60,124 bases of DNA from Streptomyces sporangiiformans (lineage in GTDB: Bacteria; Actinomycetota; Actinomycetes; Streptomycetales; Streptomycetaceae), in NCBI RefSeq assembly GCF_005768555.2, contig NZ_VCHX02000117.1, positions 1 through 60,124 on the forward strand, written 5' to 3'. Within the stretch, counting starts at the first letter, position 1. Every line of letters begins with the position of its first letter. Shown here in pieces: positions 1 to 8,516 of the stretch. The position numbers and the translations under genes were made by a program. The notes beneath the pieces are model-generated. The model was given only the letters and a program-made list of their open reading frames with translations, did not search any database and was not told where the DNA came from.

Positions 1-257
1 AGCAGCGCGGCGGCCACCATCAACACCCCGATCGTGACCAGGATCGAGCGCGGTTCACCCTCGACCACCCCGTCGACCACCCGGCCGAGCAGGAGCACCG
101 GGACCACTTGGAGCGCCGCCCCGGCCACCGTGGTGAGCACGGTGGCGACCGCCAGCCATGACACCTCGCGGCAGTGCGCCCCGACCCATCGGGTGGCCTC
201 GCGTCCGGTCGCCGTGCGCAGGATCGCCGGGGCGACACGCGTGTCAGTGGTAGTCAC
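1..257 (-). CDS. ABC exporter (membrane/ATPase fusion type), N-terminal part only
   Basis: Partial: only the first ~85 residues lie in the window and the gene runs off the left edge. It starts at a GTG at 257, two bases after the stop of the siderophore-binding lipoprotein gene, so it is probably the next gene of that operon. The visible N-terminus has a basic cytoplasmic stretch followed by a hydrophobic segment with the typical exporter pattern (LLLGRVVDGVVEG) that opens the membrane domain of one-polypeptide ABC exporters. In coelichelin-type clusters a gene in this place (cchG) is thought to help release siderophore or handle iron after import. The family is clear from the pattern, but its role here rests on position alone. 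Confidence 0.7.
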   Translation of the reverse strand, partial: MTTTDTRVAPAILRTATGREATRWVGAHCREVSWLAVATVLTTVAGAALQVVPVLLLGRVVDGVVEGEPRSILVTIGVLMVAAAL

Positions 258-259
258 AC

Positions 260-1315
260 CTACTCGGCCGACTTGACGAGCTCGTCGATCGCGTACGGCA
301 TGGAGAGCAGGGTGCCCTGGGAGATGGCCGCGCCGACCGCCGGGCCCTCACTGTCCAGCAGGTACGACACCTTGCCGTTCTTGACCGCGTCCAGGTTGGC
401 GAACAGCTTGAACTTCTTCAGCGCTTCCGTGTCCGCCTTGTCGTTGATGACGAAGATGCGGTCGACGTCGACCAGGTCGACGCGCTCGGGGGAGAGCTGG
501 GTGTAGAAGCTGCCGTCCGCGATCTTGTCGATCTCGGTCTGGTACTTGAAGCCGATGCCCGTCGTCAGCCGTCCACGCACGTCGGTGGAGGTGAACGGCG
601 CCACGGAGTCCTTGTACCAGGACAACACGACGGCCTTCTGGTCCGCGAACGCGGGGTGCTCCTTCTTGGCCGCGTCGAGCTTGCCCTGGATGTCCTCCAC
701 CATCTTCTCGCCCTCCTCGGCCTTGCCGAGTGCCTTGGCGATGTGGAGCGCGTTGTCCTGCCAGGGTGCGCTGAACGGCTCCTTCTCGGCCTTGGTGCGG
801 CCCACCGTCGGGGCGATCTTGGAGAGCTTGTCGTAGGCGGCCTGGTCGATCTCGGAGTAGACCGCGACGATCAGGTCCGGCCGCAGGGCGGCGATCTTCT
901 CGTAGTTGGGGCCGGAGTCGCCGTTCTTCATGACGACCTCGGGCTTGGTGTCGCCCCACTTGTCCTTCACCCAGGGCCACTGGGTGTTGATGTCGGGGGT
1001 CTTGCCCGCAGGGTTCGGGTACTGGTCGACCATGCCGACCGGCTTGATGCCGAACGCCAGGATGGTCTGGTCGTCCGTGTAGCCGACGGAGACGACCCGC
1101 TTGGGAGCCTCGCTGACCTTCGTGGATCCGAACGCGTGCTCCACGGTGACCGGGAACGCGCCGGCGGCGGCCGGGGCGTTGTCGCTCGACTTGTCCCCCT
1201 CGTCCGCCGAGTCGGAACCACATCCTGCGAGGAGGCCGACGCTGAGCGTCGCGGCGGACAACACTGCCGCCAACCGCCGCCAAGGCTTCATGAGCGCCGT
1301 TCTATGGAGGAGCAT
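260..1315 (-). CDS. cchF: Ferric-siderophore-binding lipoprotein of an ABC importer
   Basis: Substrate-binding protein of a FecCD-type iron importer, anchored outside the membrane. It is 351 residues long. The N-terminus is a basic lipoprotein signal with lipobox LLAGC (Cys32), followed by an acidic Ser-rich linker and a FhuD/BtuF-like domain (VTVEHAFGSTKV, KRVVSVGYTDDQTILAFG). ATG 1315 was chosen because AAGGGA precedes it; an ATG at 1291 is an alternative that still keeps the signal peptide. An iron box lies about 70 bp upstream. Order (permeases, ATPase, this gene, exporter) matches the coelichelin import genes cchCDEF as I remember them, hence the symbol; ligand identity is inferred, and another hydroxamate siderophore is possible. 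Confidence 0.85.
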   Translation of the reverse strand: MLLHRTALMKPWRRLAAVLSAATLSVGLLAGCGSDSADEGDKSSDNAPAAAGAFPVTVEHAFGSTKVSEAPKRVVSVGYTDDQTILAFGIKPVGMVDQYPNPAGKTPDINTQWPWVKDKWGDTKPEVVMKNGDSGPNYEKIAALRPDLIVAVYSEIDQAAYDKLSKIAPTVGRTKAEKEPFSAPWQDNALHIAKALGKAEEGEKMVEDIQGKLDAAKKEHPAFADQKAVVLSWYKDSVAPFTSTDVRGRLTTGIGFKYQTEIDKIADGSFYTQLSPERVDLVDVDRIFVINDKADTEALKKFKLFANLDAVKNGKVSYLLDSEGPAVGAAISQGTLLSMPYAIDELVKSAE

Positions 1316-1385
1316 CCCAAATCCCTTGCTTTCGCACCGATCCGCCACCCCTGTCTAAGGGCAGGCAAACCTTACCCCGCAGAAG

Positions 1386-1404
1386 TGAGGTTAGCCTAGC
1401 CTAA
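1386..1404 (-). promoter_or_regulatory. Iron box (DmdR/IdeR-type operator) upstream of the binding-protein gene
   Basis: The 19 bases here match the actinobacterial iron-repressor consensus TTAGGTTAGGCTAACCTAA at 16 positions. The site lies between the ATPase stop and the binding-protein start, so the lipoprotein gene probably has its own iron-repressed promoter inside the operon. Confidence 0.75.
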
Positions 1405-1427
1405 GTTGGTCTTGTTCTTGTCGGGAC

Positions 1428-2267
1428 CTAGTCGAGCTGGACGTGGGTGCGGCCGATCGGCACGATGAGCGGCCGGCGGCCCACCGGGTCGTCGATCACC
1501 TTGGCGCGCAGTCCGAACGCCTCGTGCAGCAACTCGGCGGTGATCACGTCACGCGGGTGCCCGTGCGCCAGGACCGACCCGTCCCGCATCACGATGAGGT
1601 TGTCGCTGTAGCGCGTGGCCAGATTGAGGTCGTGCAGCACCATGACCACGGCGCACCCCGACTCGTGCAGGTCGTCCACCAGGTCGAGTACGTCGATCGC
1701 ATGCGCCAGGTCGAGGTAGGTGGTCGGCTCGTCAAGGAGCAGCAGGTCAGTCCCCTGAGCCAGGGTCATCGAGATCCAGACGCGCTGACGCTGTCCCCCG
1801 GACAGCGAGTCGACCGGACGGTCGGCCAGGTCGGACACCCCGGTCATGGCCAGGGCACGCTCCACGACGGCGGCGTCGTCCGACGACCACTGCCGCAGCC
1901 AACTCTGGTGCGGATGGCGGCCCCTGGCGACCAGGTCGGACACCGTCAGCCCCTCCGGCGCGACCGGCGCCTGCGGCAGCAGGCCGAGCTTCTTCGCCAC
2001 ATCCCTGGTCCTGAGCCTGGCGATGTCCTCGCCGTCCAGCACGACCGTCCCCTTGGCCGGCTTGAGCAGCCTCGACAGGGTCCGCAACAGGGTCGACTTC
2101 CCGCAGCCGTTGGGGCCGATGATCGTGGTGATCACCCCTGGTGGGATCGCCACGTCGAGATCGTCGATGACGGTCCGGGTGCCGTACCCGACCGTGACGC
2201 CCCTGGCTGCCAGCCGTGAGGCGTCATCGACCCCGGACTCGATCTCGGTGATGGACTGAGCGACCAC
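1428..2267 (-). CDS. cchE: Siderophore ABC importer ATPase (FecE/FepC type)
   Basis: Cytoplasmic ATPase that powers ferric-siderophore import through the two permeases encoded just upstream; 279 residues. Visible motifs: Walker A GPNGCGKST (51-59), Q-loop Gln99, signature LSGGQ (155-159), Walker B LLLLDE (175-180) and switch His212 in VLHDLN. The open frame extends far upstream, but the start is placed at GTG 2267 because an AGGGGG ribosome site sits five bases before it and homology to the family begins shortly after. It follows the second permease by 38 bases. Assignment to a coelichelin-like system comes from the neighbours; the ATPase family itself is certain. Confidence 0.88.
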   Translation of the reverse strand: MVAQSITEIESGVDDASRLAARGVTVGYGTRTVIDDLDVAIPPGVITTIIGPNGCGKSTLLRTLSRLLKPAKGTVVLDGEDIARLRTRDVAKKLGLLPQAPVAPEGLTVSDLVARGRHPHQSWLRQWSSDDAAVVERALAMTGVSDLADRPVDSLSGGQRQRVWISMTLAQGTDLLLLDEPTTYLDLAHAIDVLDLVDDLHESGCAVVMVLHDLNLATRYSDNLIVMRDGSVLAHGHPRDVITAELLHEAFGLRAKVIDDPVGRRPLIVPIGRTHVQLD

Positions 2268-2305
2268 AAGGCCCCCTCGTTTAGGTCTGCCTGACGTTTT
2301 ATCAG

Positions 2306-3409
2306 CTATCTGCGGTTCGCCCGCACCAGCAGATAGACGAGGAAGGGGCCGCCGATCGCGGCGGTGACCACACCGACCGGGAGACTGATCGGCAGTGCCG
2401 TGCGCGCGACCAGGTCCGCGCCGATCAGCAGCAACGCTCCCACCATGCCGGAGGCCACCATCGGCGGCGTCGGGCACCTCGCCAACCGCATCGCCACCTG
2501 CGGCGCCACCAGCGCGACGAACGGGACCGGGCCGGCCGCGCTCACCGCCACACCGGCCAGCAGCACCGCGCACAACAGCATGACCGCCCGCACCATCGAG
2601 TACCGGACGCCCAGGCCCGCGGCGACCTCGTCGCCGAAGTGCATCGGTTTGAACTGGAACGCGACACACGACACGACGACCATGAGGACGAGCGTGCCCC
2701 AGAGCGCCACCCGGACCTCGTCCCACGAGCGTTCGTCCAGCGAGCCGACCAGCCACGCCTGAGCCTTGGCCACGTCCCTGATGTCGGCCGTGACCAGCAG
2801 CCAGGTCGTGATCGCCTCCATCACCGCGCTCACCGAGATGCCGATGAGGATGAGCCGGAAGCCGTCGATCCCGCGCCGCCACGCCAGGAAGTACACCAGC
2901 AGACCCGTGCCGAGACCGCCCGCGAGCGCCGCCGCCGACAGACCGACGGAGCTGACGATCGCCGCGGCGGTCCCGCCCGACACCGTCACCAGGAACACCG
3001 CGACCGCGCTGGCCCCGTGGGTGATCCCCAGAATGTCCGGGCTGGCCAGCGGATTGCGCGCGATGGACTGTGTGATCGCCCCGGAGACCCCCAGCGCGAT
3101 CCCCACGATGAGCCCGGCCAGGGCACGCGGCATCCTCAGGTCCATGATCACGAACTGGTCGACCTGCTCACCCCGGCCGAGGATCGTGGCCATCACCTGG
3201 GGCAGGCCGATGGGGAAGTCCCCGACGCCGATGGACACGCAGAACACCAGGAAGGTCGCCGCCGCCAGCAGCAGCGTGACGAGGACGATCCAGGGCCGCC
3301 ATACGAACGACACGTGGCCGAGCCGCACGCCCGGCGCCACCGATGGCTTCACATCTGCCTCGTTCGGCTTCACGCCTGTCCCGTTCGGCTTCACGTCTGT
3401 CCCGTTCAT
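2306..3409 (-). CDS. cchD: Siderophore ABC importer permease 2 (FecCD family)
   Basis: Polytopic permease of the BtuC/FecCD family, 367 residues, forming a heterodimer with the preceding permease. Family motifs seen are the RMPRALAGLIVGIALGVSGA segment, ITQSIARNPLASPDILGIT, and a C-terminal LPVGVVTAAIGGPFLVYLL. The ATG at 3409 overlaps the stop of the first permease (ATGA), so translation is coupled. An oddity is the extreme N-terminus, which consists of nearly three copies of a seven-residue unit (NGTDVKP, NGTGVKP, NEADVKP) encoded by a 21-bp tandem repeat, placed before the first membrane segment and not needed by the family. Confidence 0.88.
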   Translation of the reverse strand: MNGTDVKPNGTGVKPNEADVKPSVAPGVRLGHVSFVWRPWIVLVTLLLAAATFLVFCVSIGVGDFPIGLPQVMATILGRGEQVDQFVIMDLRMPRALAGLIVGIALGVSGAITQSIARNPLASPDILGITHGASAVAVFLVTVSGGTAAAIVSSVGLSAAALAGGLGTGLLVYFLAWRRGIDGFRLILIGISVSAVMEAITTWLLVTADIRDVAKAQAWLVGSLDERSWDEVRVALWGTLVLMVVVSCVAFQFKPMHFGDEVAAGLGVRYSMVRAVMLLCAVLLAGVAVSAAGPVPFVALVAPQVAMRLARCPTPPMVASGMVGALLLIGADLVARTALPISLPVGVVTAAIGGPFLVYLLVRANRR

Positions 3410-4464
3410 GCGTTCTTGAATTTTCCGCGCCACACCAGAGCCGCGAAGAACGGGGCGCCGAGGAGCGCGACAACGACACCCGCGTCCAACTCGCCCGGAC
3501 GCACCACCAAGCGCCCCACGACGTCGCAGACCAGGAGGATGATGGCTCCGAGCAGACCCGCGTACGGCACCAGCCAGCGATAGTCCGGCCCGGTCAGATA
3601 CCGGGCCACGTGGGCCACCATGAGCCCGAGAAACGCGATGGGGCCGCACGCCGCCGTCGCCGCGCCCGCCAGCAAGGTGATGGCGACGATGCCGATGGTC
3701 CGGCTCAACGCGATGTTCACACCCAGCCCCCGCGCCACGTCGTCACCCAGGTTGAGCAGGTTGATGGCGGGCAGCGTGGTCAGTGCCAGCACCAACCCGG
3801 CCACGATGAACGCGGTCACCGGCCAGATGACGTCGAACCCGACACCGGCCACCGAGCCCGCGTTCCAGAACCGCAGCGCGTTCAGCGACGCCTTGTCCGA
3901 CAGCGCGACCGCCGTGGTCATCGCGGCGAGGAACACCGTGATGCCCTGCCCGGCCAGTGCGAGCGTCAACGGGTTGCCGGCCCCCCGGCCGATGCTCGCC
4001 AATCCGAACACGACGACACCGGCGACCGCCGCCCCCAGGAAGGCGAACCAGACGTACTGGAACGGGTTGGAGAAACCGAACAGGGCGACCACCGACACCA
4101 CGGCGAACGAGGCGCCGGAGTTGACCCCCAGCAGGCCCGTGTCGGCGATCGGGTTGCGCGTGTACCCCTGGATCAGCGCCCCGCCGACTCCGAGGGCGAT
4201 GCCCGCCACGATGGCGAGCACGGTCCGGGGCACCCGCACGGTCTGCACGATGAGCCTGATCTCGGTGAGCCGCTGGTCGGAGTCCGGTGCCGCGAACAAC
4301 CCGTGCCACACCTCGGCGGGACTCAACGCGCGCGCACCGACGGCCAACGACACCGCCCCCGCGGTCACGAGGATCGCCACAAGCATGCCCAAACCCACAA
4401 CCCGCCGCCGACGGGCCTCTGTTGTGCCCCTGGACGCGGGGCGCTCGACTGCAGTCGTGACCAT
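3406..4464 (-). CDS. cchC: Siderophore ABC importer permease 1 (FecCD family)
   Basis: First gene of the minus-strand import operon; 352 residues, about nine to ten membrane segments. It carries FecCD-family landmarks: VRVPRTVLAIVAGIALGVGG, LIQGYTRNPIADTGLLGVN near the first third, and VVALLGAPFFAALVWRGKF at the end. The start at ATG 4464 is supported by length and family alignment. Two iron boxes lie in the 277-bp divergent region shared with the formyltransferase gene, so transcription is probably blocked by the iron-loaded DmdR-type repressor. It exchanges ferric siderophore across the membrane together with its partner. The cchC symbol rests on gene order. Confidence 0.88.
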   Translation of the reverse strand: MVTTAVERPASRGTTEARRRRVVGLGMLVAILVTAGAVSLAVGARALSPAEVWHGLFAAPDSDQRLTEIRLIVQTVRVPRTVLAIVAGIALGVGGALIQGYTRNPIADTGLLGVNSGASFAVVSVVALFGFSNPFQYVWFAFLGAAVAGVVVFGLASIGRGAGNPLTLALAGQGITVFLAAMTTAVALSDKASLNALRFWNAGSVAGVGFDVIWPVTAFIVAGLVLALTTLPAINLLNLGDDVARGLGVNIALSRTIGIVAITLLAGAATAACGPIAFLGLMVAHVARYLTGPDYRWLVPYAGLLGAIILLVCDVVGRLVVRPGELDAGVVVALLGAPFFAALVWRGKFKNA

Positions 4465-4578
4465 GTCGACGTACGTTATCCCTTTGATCCACTGGGGACG
4501 GTCGTGCGGGGCAGCCGCCTGTCAGGCGTGCGGAAAGTACGAAAGGCGGGCACGCCGACGGAGCGGCGGACCGACAAC

Positions 4579-4597
4579 TTAGGCGAGCCTAAGCTAA
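4579..4597. promoter_or_regulatory. Iron box in the divergent permease/formyltransferase control region
   Basis: TTAGGCGAGCCTAAGCTAA matches the 19-bp IdeR/DmdR consensus at 15 positions. It is about 115 bp upstream of the permease start and 145 bp upstream of the formyltransferase start, so it could control either direction. Confidence 0.7.
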
Positions 4598-4684
4598 ACC
4601 CCCGAAGCTGTCGATAGGGCGAGCGGGCAACCGGACGCGAGGACGGACTCGCCAACTGGGGCACTCTGTGCGCCCGTTGCAAAC

Positions 4685-4703
4685 TAAGGTAAGCCTTGCT
4701 TTA
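4685..4703. promoter_or_regulatory. Second, weaker iron box before the formyltransferase gene
   Basis: TAAGGTAAGCCTTGCTTTA matches the iron-box consensus at about 12 of 19 positions, keeping the AGG-TAAG and C-T-A parts. It lies 37 bp before the formyltransferase start, a good place for repression of that gene. Confidence 0.5.
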
Positions 4704-4740
4704 CTTGCCTCGGTCAATCCCTGCCCTGAGGAGGAACCCC

Positions 4741-5688
4741 ATGCGGGTCGTCATGTTCGGTTACCAGACCTGGGGGCACCGCACCCTGCAAGCCCTCCTG
4801 GACTCCGAACACGACGTGGCACTGGTCGTGACGCACCCCAAGAGCGACCACGCGTACGAGAAGATCTGGAGCGACTCCGTCGCCGACCTCGCCGAAGAGC
4901 ACGGCGTCCCGGTGCTGATCCGCAACCGCCCTGACGACGACGAGCTGTTCGAGCGCCTCAAGGAGGCCGACCCGGACATCATCGTGGCGAACAACTGGCG
5001 GACGTGGATCCCCCCGCGCATCTTCGACCTGCCGCGCCACGGCACACTGAACGTCCACGACTCGCTGCTGCCGAAGTACGCCGGCTTCTCCCCGCTGATC
5101 TGGGCCCTGATCAACGGGGAGCCCGAAGTGGGCGTCACCGCGCACATGATGAACGACGAACTCGACGCCGGCGACATCGTCCGGCAGGAGGCGGTCCCGG
5201 TCGGACCGACGGACACCGCCACCGACCTCTTCCACAAGACCGTCGACCTCATCGCCCCGGTCACGACCGGCGCGCTCGACCTCATCGCCGCCGGGCAGAC
5301 GGAGTTCACCCAGCAGGACCGGTCCCAGGCGAGCTTCTTCCACAAGCGGTCCATCGAGGACAGCCGCATCGACTGGACCTGGCCGGCGGAGGACCTCGAA
5401 CGCCTGGTCCGCGCCCAGTCCGAGCCGTACCCGAGCACCTACACCTTCCACAAGGGCAAGCGCCTCGAAGTCCTGGCGGCGGTCGTGTCCCAGGGCCGGT
5501 ACGGCGGCACTCCCGGCCGCATCTTCTACCGCGAGGGCGACGGCGTGGTGATCGTCGCCGGAGCCGACGCCCGCACCGGCGGCAACCACGGCCTGGCCAT
5601 CACGCGCGTACGGACCGAGGACGGCCGGGAGCTGGCCGCGACGGAGTACTTCTCCTCCATGGGCGGCTATCTGACCACCCACCCCTGA
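4741..5688 (+). CDS. cchA: Formyltetrahydrofolate-dependent hydroxyornithine formyltransferase
   Basis: Transfers a formyl group from 10-formyltetrahydrofolate, most likely to N5-hydroxyornithine to make the formyl-hydroxyornithine block of a hydroxamate siderophore. The protein has 315 residues, the size of the Fmt/ArnA formyltransferase fold. The catalytic set is visible: Asn104 and His106 in NVHDSLLPKYAGFSP, and Asp142 in ELDAGDI; a C-terminal OB-like domain follows. Start ATG 4741 has a strong GAGGAGG site; the longer frame to 4696 lacks one. It diverges from the importer genes and shares iron boxes with them. The ornithine N5-hydroxylase (CchB) expected beside it is not in this window. 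Methionyl-tRNA formyltransferase is unlikely given this context. Confidence 0.85.
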   Translation: MRVVMFGYQTWGHRTLQALLDSEHDVALVVTHPKSDHAYEKIWSDSVADLAEEHGVPVLIRNRPDDDELFERLKEADPDIIVANNWRTWIPPRIFDLPRHGTLNVHDSLLPKYAGFSPLIWALINGEPEVGVTAHMMNDELDAGDIVRQEAVPVGPTDTATDLFHKTVDLIAPVTTGALDLIAAGQTEFTQQDRSQASFFHKRSIEDSRIDWTWPAEDLERLVRAQSEPYPSTYTFHKGKRLEVLAAVVSQGRYGGTPGRIFYREGDGVVIVAGADARTGGNHGLAITRVRTEDGRELAATEYFSSMGGYLTTHP

Positions 5689-5772
5689 CGCGCCGGCCCC
5701 ACCACCGCGCTCGCCGCCGAACGCGCTCGCCGAGCATGTCGGCCCCGGTACGGTCCCGGGGGCCGACAGGAC

Positions 5773-5811
5773 ATCGCCGCCGTACGGACCACCGGTCCGT
5801 ACGGCGGCGAT
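5773..5811 (+). terminator. Strong hairpin terminator after the formyltransferase gene
   Basis: A perfect 18-bp inverted repeat (5773-5790 with 5794-5811) has a three-base ACC loop, 85 bp after the stop. A pyrimidine-rich run follows. The rest of 5689-5979 shows no gene; it must hold the promoter of the next one. Confidence 0.8.
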
Positions 5812-5979
5812 CGTCTTCCTGCCCCGCTTCTGCGTGCGTCCGCGCGCCCGATGACCATCTACGTGACCAAGCAACGCATCCATGACCCATGTCAGGTGTA
5901 TTGCAACGTCAACCAGCTGCCCCTACGCTCACGCGGTCTTTCTCATGAACTCCGTTCACATGGATGATTGGAGAGCTCG

Positions 5980-7245
5980 ATGAGTGCAAGACCTCGCTCA
6001 GCCGCCCTGCTGGTGGCGGTGGCCACCTTCACGGCGGTCGTCCTCCCCACCGCCTCGGCCCTTCCGGCGCCGAGGGTCCCGAAGACCACCGTCCTCGACG
6101 GCGTGCGGCTCCAGCAGACGAAGCTCCGGCTCGACCGCGGCGATCACCAACTGCGGCGTACGCTCAAGCAGTTGACGACACGCGCCGACACCTGGCTCGA
6201 CAAGGGCCCCTGGACAGTCGTCGACAAGCCGCGGCCCGCGCCCGGCGGTGACGTCCACGACTACCTCAGCCAGGCCCCGTACTGGTGGCCCTCGCAGCCC
6301 AGGACCACCGACAACCCCTGGGGCTGCCCGTATGTCCAGCGCGACGGCGAGCGTAATCCGGAGGTCGACACCGGAACCGACCGTCAAGACGTGGAGAAGG
6401 TCTTCGACTCCACGTACGACCTCTCGCTCGCCTGGTACTACACCGGCGAGCGGAAATACGCGGAGAAGGCCGCATCGGTGCTGCGCACCTGGTTCCTCGA
6501 CCCGGCCACCCGGATGAACCCCAACCTGAACCACGCCCAGTTCATCCCCTGCAAGTACGCCGGCCGGGCGATCGGCATCATCGACTTCTCGCAGTCCTTC
6601 ACCAGCGTCCTCGACGCGATCGCGATCCTCGACACGGGGGCCCCGGGCTGGACCGGTCAGGACCGCTCCGCGATGCGCGCGTGGAACGTCGACTTCCGCG
6701 ACTGGCTGGTGAACAGCGCCTTCGGTAAGGAGGAAGGCGCCGCGAAGAACAACCACGGCACCTTCTACGACATGCAACTCGCCGCCCTCGCCCACGCGAC
6801 CGGTGACAAGGCGCTGACGCGCCGGATCGTCCTCGACGCCCGTGCGGGGCGCATCGACCCGCAGATCGCCGCGGACGGCAGCCAGCCGCAGGAGCTCACC
6901 CGGACACGGAGCTGGCACTACTCGACGTTCGCCCTGGTCGCGTACACACGCCTGGCCGCCGTCGGACGGCACGTGGGAGTGAACCTGTGGTCCTACGAGG
7001 GGCCCGACGGGCAGAGCCTGTTCAAGGCAGTCGACTACCTGCTGCCTGCCGCCTCCGGAGCCGCGCCGTGGCCGCATCCGGACCTGGAGTTCCGCCGGTA
7101 CGCGGCCACCGACGTGGTGCACGCGGCGGCGGACGCCGGCCATCCCGAAGCGCGGGCGGCGGCGGCCCGATTGGAGCCGCCGCCCGGCGGTGACCTGTGG
7201 GAACTGAGGCCCGCGGCGGAGCAGTTGGACTCGATCGCGGGGTGA
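5980..7245 (+). CDS. Secreted alginate-lyase-family enzyme (PL5-like)
   Basis: Predicted extracellular polysaccharide lyase of the alginate lyase (PF05426) alpha-barrel family; 421 residues. A Sec signal peptide (about residues 1-30, ending LPTASA) is followed by the family's opening block (DYLSQAPYWWPSQP, RDGERNPEV). The catalytic region has NNHGTFYDMQ with Asn257/Asn258 and His259, and RSWHYSTF with His313 and Tyr314, the expected neutraliser, base and acid residues. ATG 5980 was chosen over an in-frame TTG at 5968 because GGAG lies just before it. It stands alone between a terminator and a tRNA gene. The substrate is not proven: many actinobacterial members are annotated as alginate lyases without biochemical test. 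Confidence 0.8.
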   Translation: MSARPRSAALLVAVATFTAVVLPTASALPAPRVPKTTVLDGVRLQQTKLRLDRGDHQLRRTLKQLTTRADTWLDKGPWTVVDKPRPAPGGDVHDYLSQAPYWWPSQPRTTDNPWGCPYVQRDGERNPEVDTGTDRQDVEKVFDSTYDLSLAWYYTGERKYAEKAASVLRTWFLDPATRMNPNLNHAQFIPCKYAGRAIGIIDFSQSFTSVLDAIAILDTGAPGWTGQDRSAMRAWNVDFRDWLVNSAFGKEEGAAKNNHGTFYDMQLAALAHATGDKALTRRIVLDARAGRIDPQIAADGSQPQELTRTRSWHYSTFALVAYTRLAAVGRHVGVNLWSYEGPDGQSLFKAVDYLLPAASGAAPWPHPDLEFRRYAATDVVHAAADAGHPEARAAAARLEPPPGGDLWELRPAAEQLDSIAG

Positions 7246-7361
7246 GCGACCGCGTCGGTGACAGGTGAATGGGTACGTCGGTCGCGCGGCGGTGCTCTCC
7301 GGGCGTCACCGGGCGCCCGACGTACCGGAAGACGGTCCTGCGAAAAACACAAAACGATCAA

Positions 7362-7393
7362 GAGGCCACCTCGAATCAACTCGAAAGGGCCTC
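7362..7393 (-). terminator. Terminator hairpin downstream of tRNA-Pro (copy 1)
   Basis: GAGGCC (7362-7367) pairs with GGCCTC (7388-7393) and encloses a smaller TCGA-TCGA repeat. The same fold with different bases follows the second tRNA-Pro, which supports a real structure. Confidence 0.6.
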
Positions 7394-7405
7394 CGACCTG
7401 CTGCT

Positions 7406-7490
<85 letters not shown>

Positions 7491-7570
7491 TGCCCCACCA
7501 CGGAGTTCCGTAGAAGAACACGCAGGTAGACCCTACCGTACAGCCGCCGGTCAGGGAGCGTGAGGGTGCC

Positions 7571-8260
7571 TCAGGAGGAGCCCTGCCCGGCGAGCTCGAT
7601 GTGGACGTCGACGACGCCTTCGACGGCACGCGTGAGCCTGGCGAGAGTCGGCACGAGCGAGCGGTCGCGCACGTCGCCGCTCAGGGTGACCACGCCGTCG
7701 TCCACGGAGGCACGCAGCCTCGCCGGGGTCAGCTGTGCCAGAACGGTGTTGCGTACCTCCTGCGCTATGTCCTCGTCCGTCCGCAGAAACACCTTCAGCA
7801 GGTCGCTGCGGCTGACGATGCCCTGCAGGATCCCGTGGACGTCCGTCACGGGCAGCCGTTTGATGCCTCGCTGTGCCATGATCCGGGCGGCCTGGGCAAC
7901 CGTGGCGTCCGCGCGCACCGTGATGGCCGGACTGGTCATCAGCTCGCCCGCGGTGACGGCACCGGCCTTGGCCAGATCGGCCAGCCGTCGTGTCCGGGCG
8001 ACGAACGGGTCTCCCGTGGACGACGGCCGCGCCTGGAGGAGAACGGGTTCGGTGTCCCGGAACTCCTCCTTGGCCAGCAGGTCCGCCTCCGACACCACGC
8101 CGACCACACGCCCCTCACCCTCCAGCACGGGCAGGGCGCTGACCCGCCACTGATCGATCAGCCCGACGATCTCCTTGAAGGACGCGTCACGGCCGACAGA
8201 GACGACCGTCTGCGTCATTACGTCACTCACCGTGCTCGGGGATTCACTGACTTCAGGCAT
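7571..8260 (-). CDS. CBS-pair and BON domain stress protein
   Basis: Small cytoplasmic protein of 229 residues with two CBS domains (about 12-65, VMTQTVVSV to VVSEADLL; and 104-160, LMTSPAITV to IVSRSDLLKVF) and a C-terminal BON domain (about 165-225, DGVVTLSGDVRDRS). CBS pairs bind adenosine nucleotides and sense energy state; BON domains often bind membranes or partners. The start at ATG 8260 has AGGAGGCCC before it. It diverges from the flavohaemoprotein gene, and a DosR-like palindrome lies between them. Proteins of this build are typical members of hypoxia/dormancy regulons in mycobacteria and Streptomyces. The exact ligand and partner are unknown. Confidence 0.85.
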   Translation of the reverse strand: MPEVSESPSTVSDVMTQTVVSVGRDASFKEIVGLIDQWRVSALPVLEGEGRVVGVVSEADLLAKEEFRDTEPVLLQARPSSTGDPFVARTRRLADLAKAGAVTAGELMTSPAITVRADATVAQAARIMAQRGIKRLPVTDVHGILQGIVSRSDLLKVFLRTDEDIAQEVRNTVLAQLTPARLRASVDDGVVTLSGDVRDRSLVPTLARLTRAVEGVVDVHIELAGQGSS

Positions 8261-8360
8261 AACGGGCCTCCTCAGGCCATGGTGCCGCCGGTGCTCGCGC
8301 CAGTGCCAGTGCTGGCGGCGGTATCGGCGGCCGTCCGGTCCTGGCACGCACCGAGCGATG

Positions 8361-8374
8361 GGGCCGAAGGTCCC
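8361..8374. promoter_or_regulatory. DosR/DevR-like box between CBS-BON and flavohaemoprotein genes
   Basis: GGGCCGAAGGTCCC (reverse GGGACCTTCGGCCC) closely follows the known mycobacterial DosR pattern GGGACTTnnGTCCC. It sits about 100 bp before one divergent gene and 143 bp before the other. Confidence 0.6.
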
Positions 8375-8516
8375 TTTCCCTTGGGTCCTTGGGGCAGCTT
8401 CCGTCGCTGAGGGCTGTTACCGGAGGAAACATCGGTCTCCGACTTGCTATACAGGTGACGGCCGCCGGCTCACTCCGCGGCCACTCCCCCTGTTCCATCC
8501 CGTCCTGGGAGGCCTC

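Noticed and set aside
5773..5811. Hairpin as an operator
   Set aside because: The long perfect stem with a three-base loop just after a stop codon fits a terminator better.
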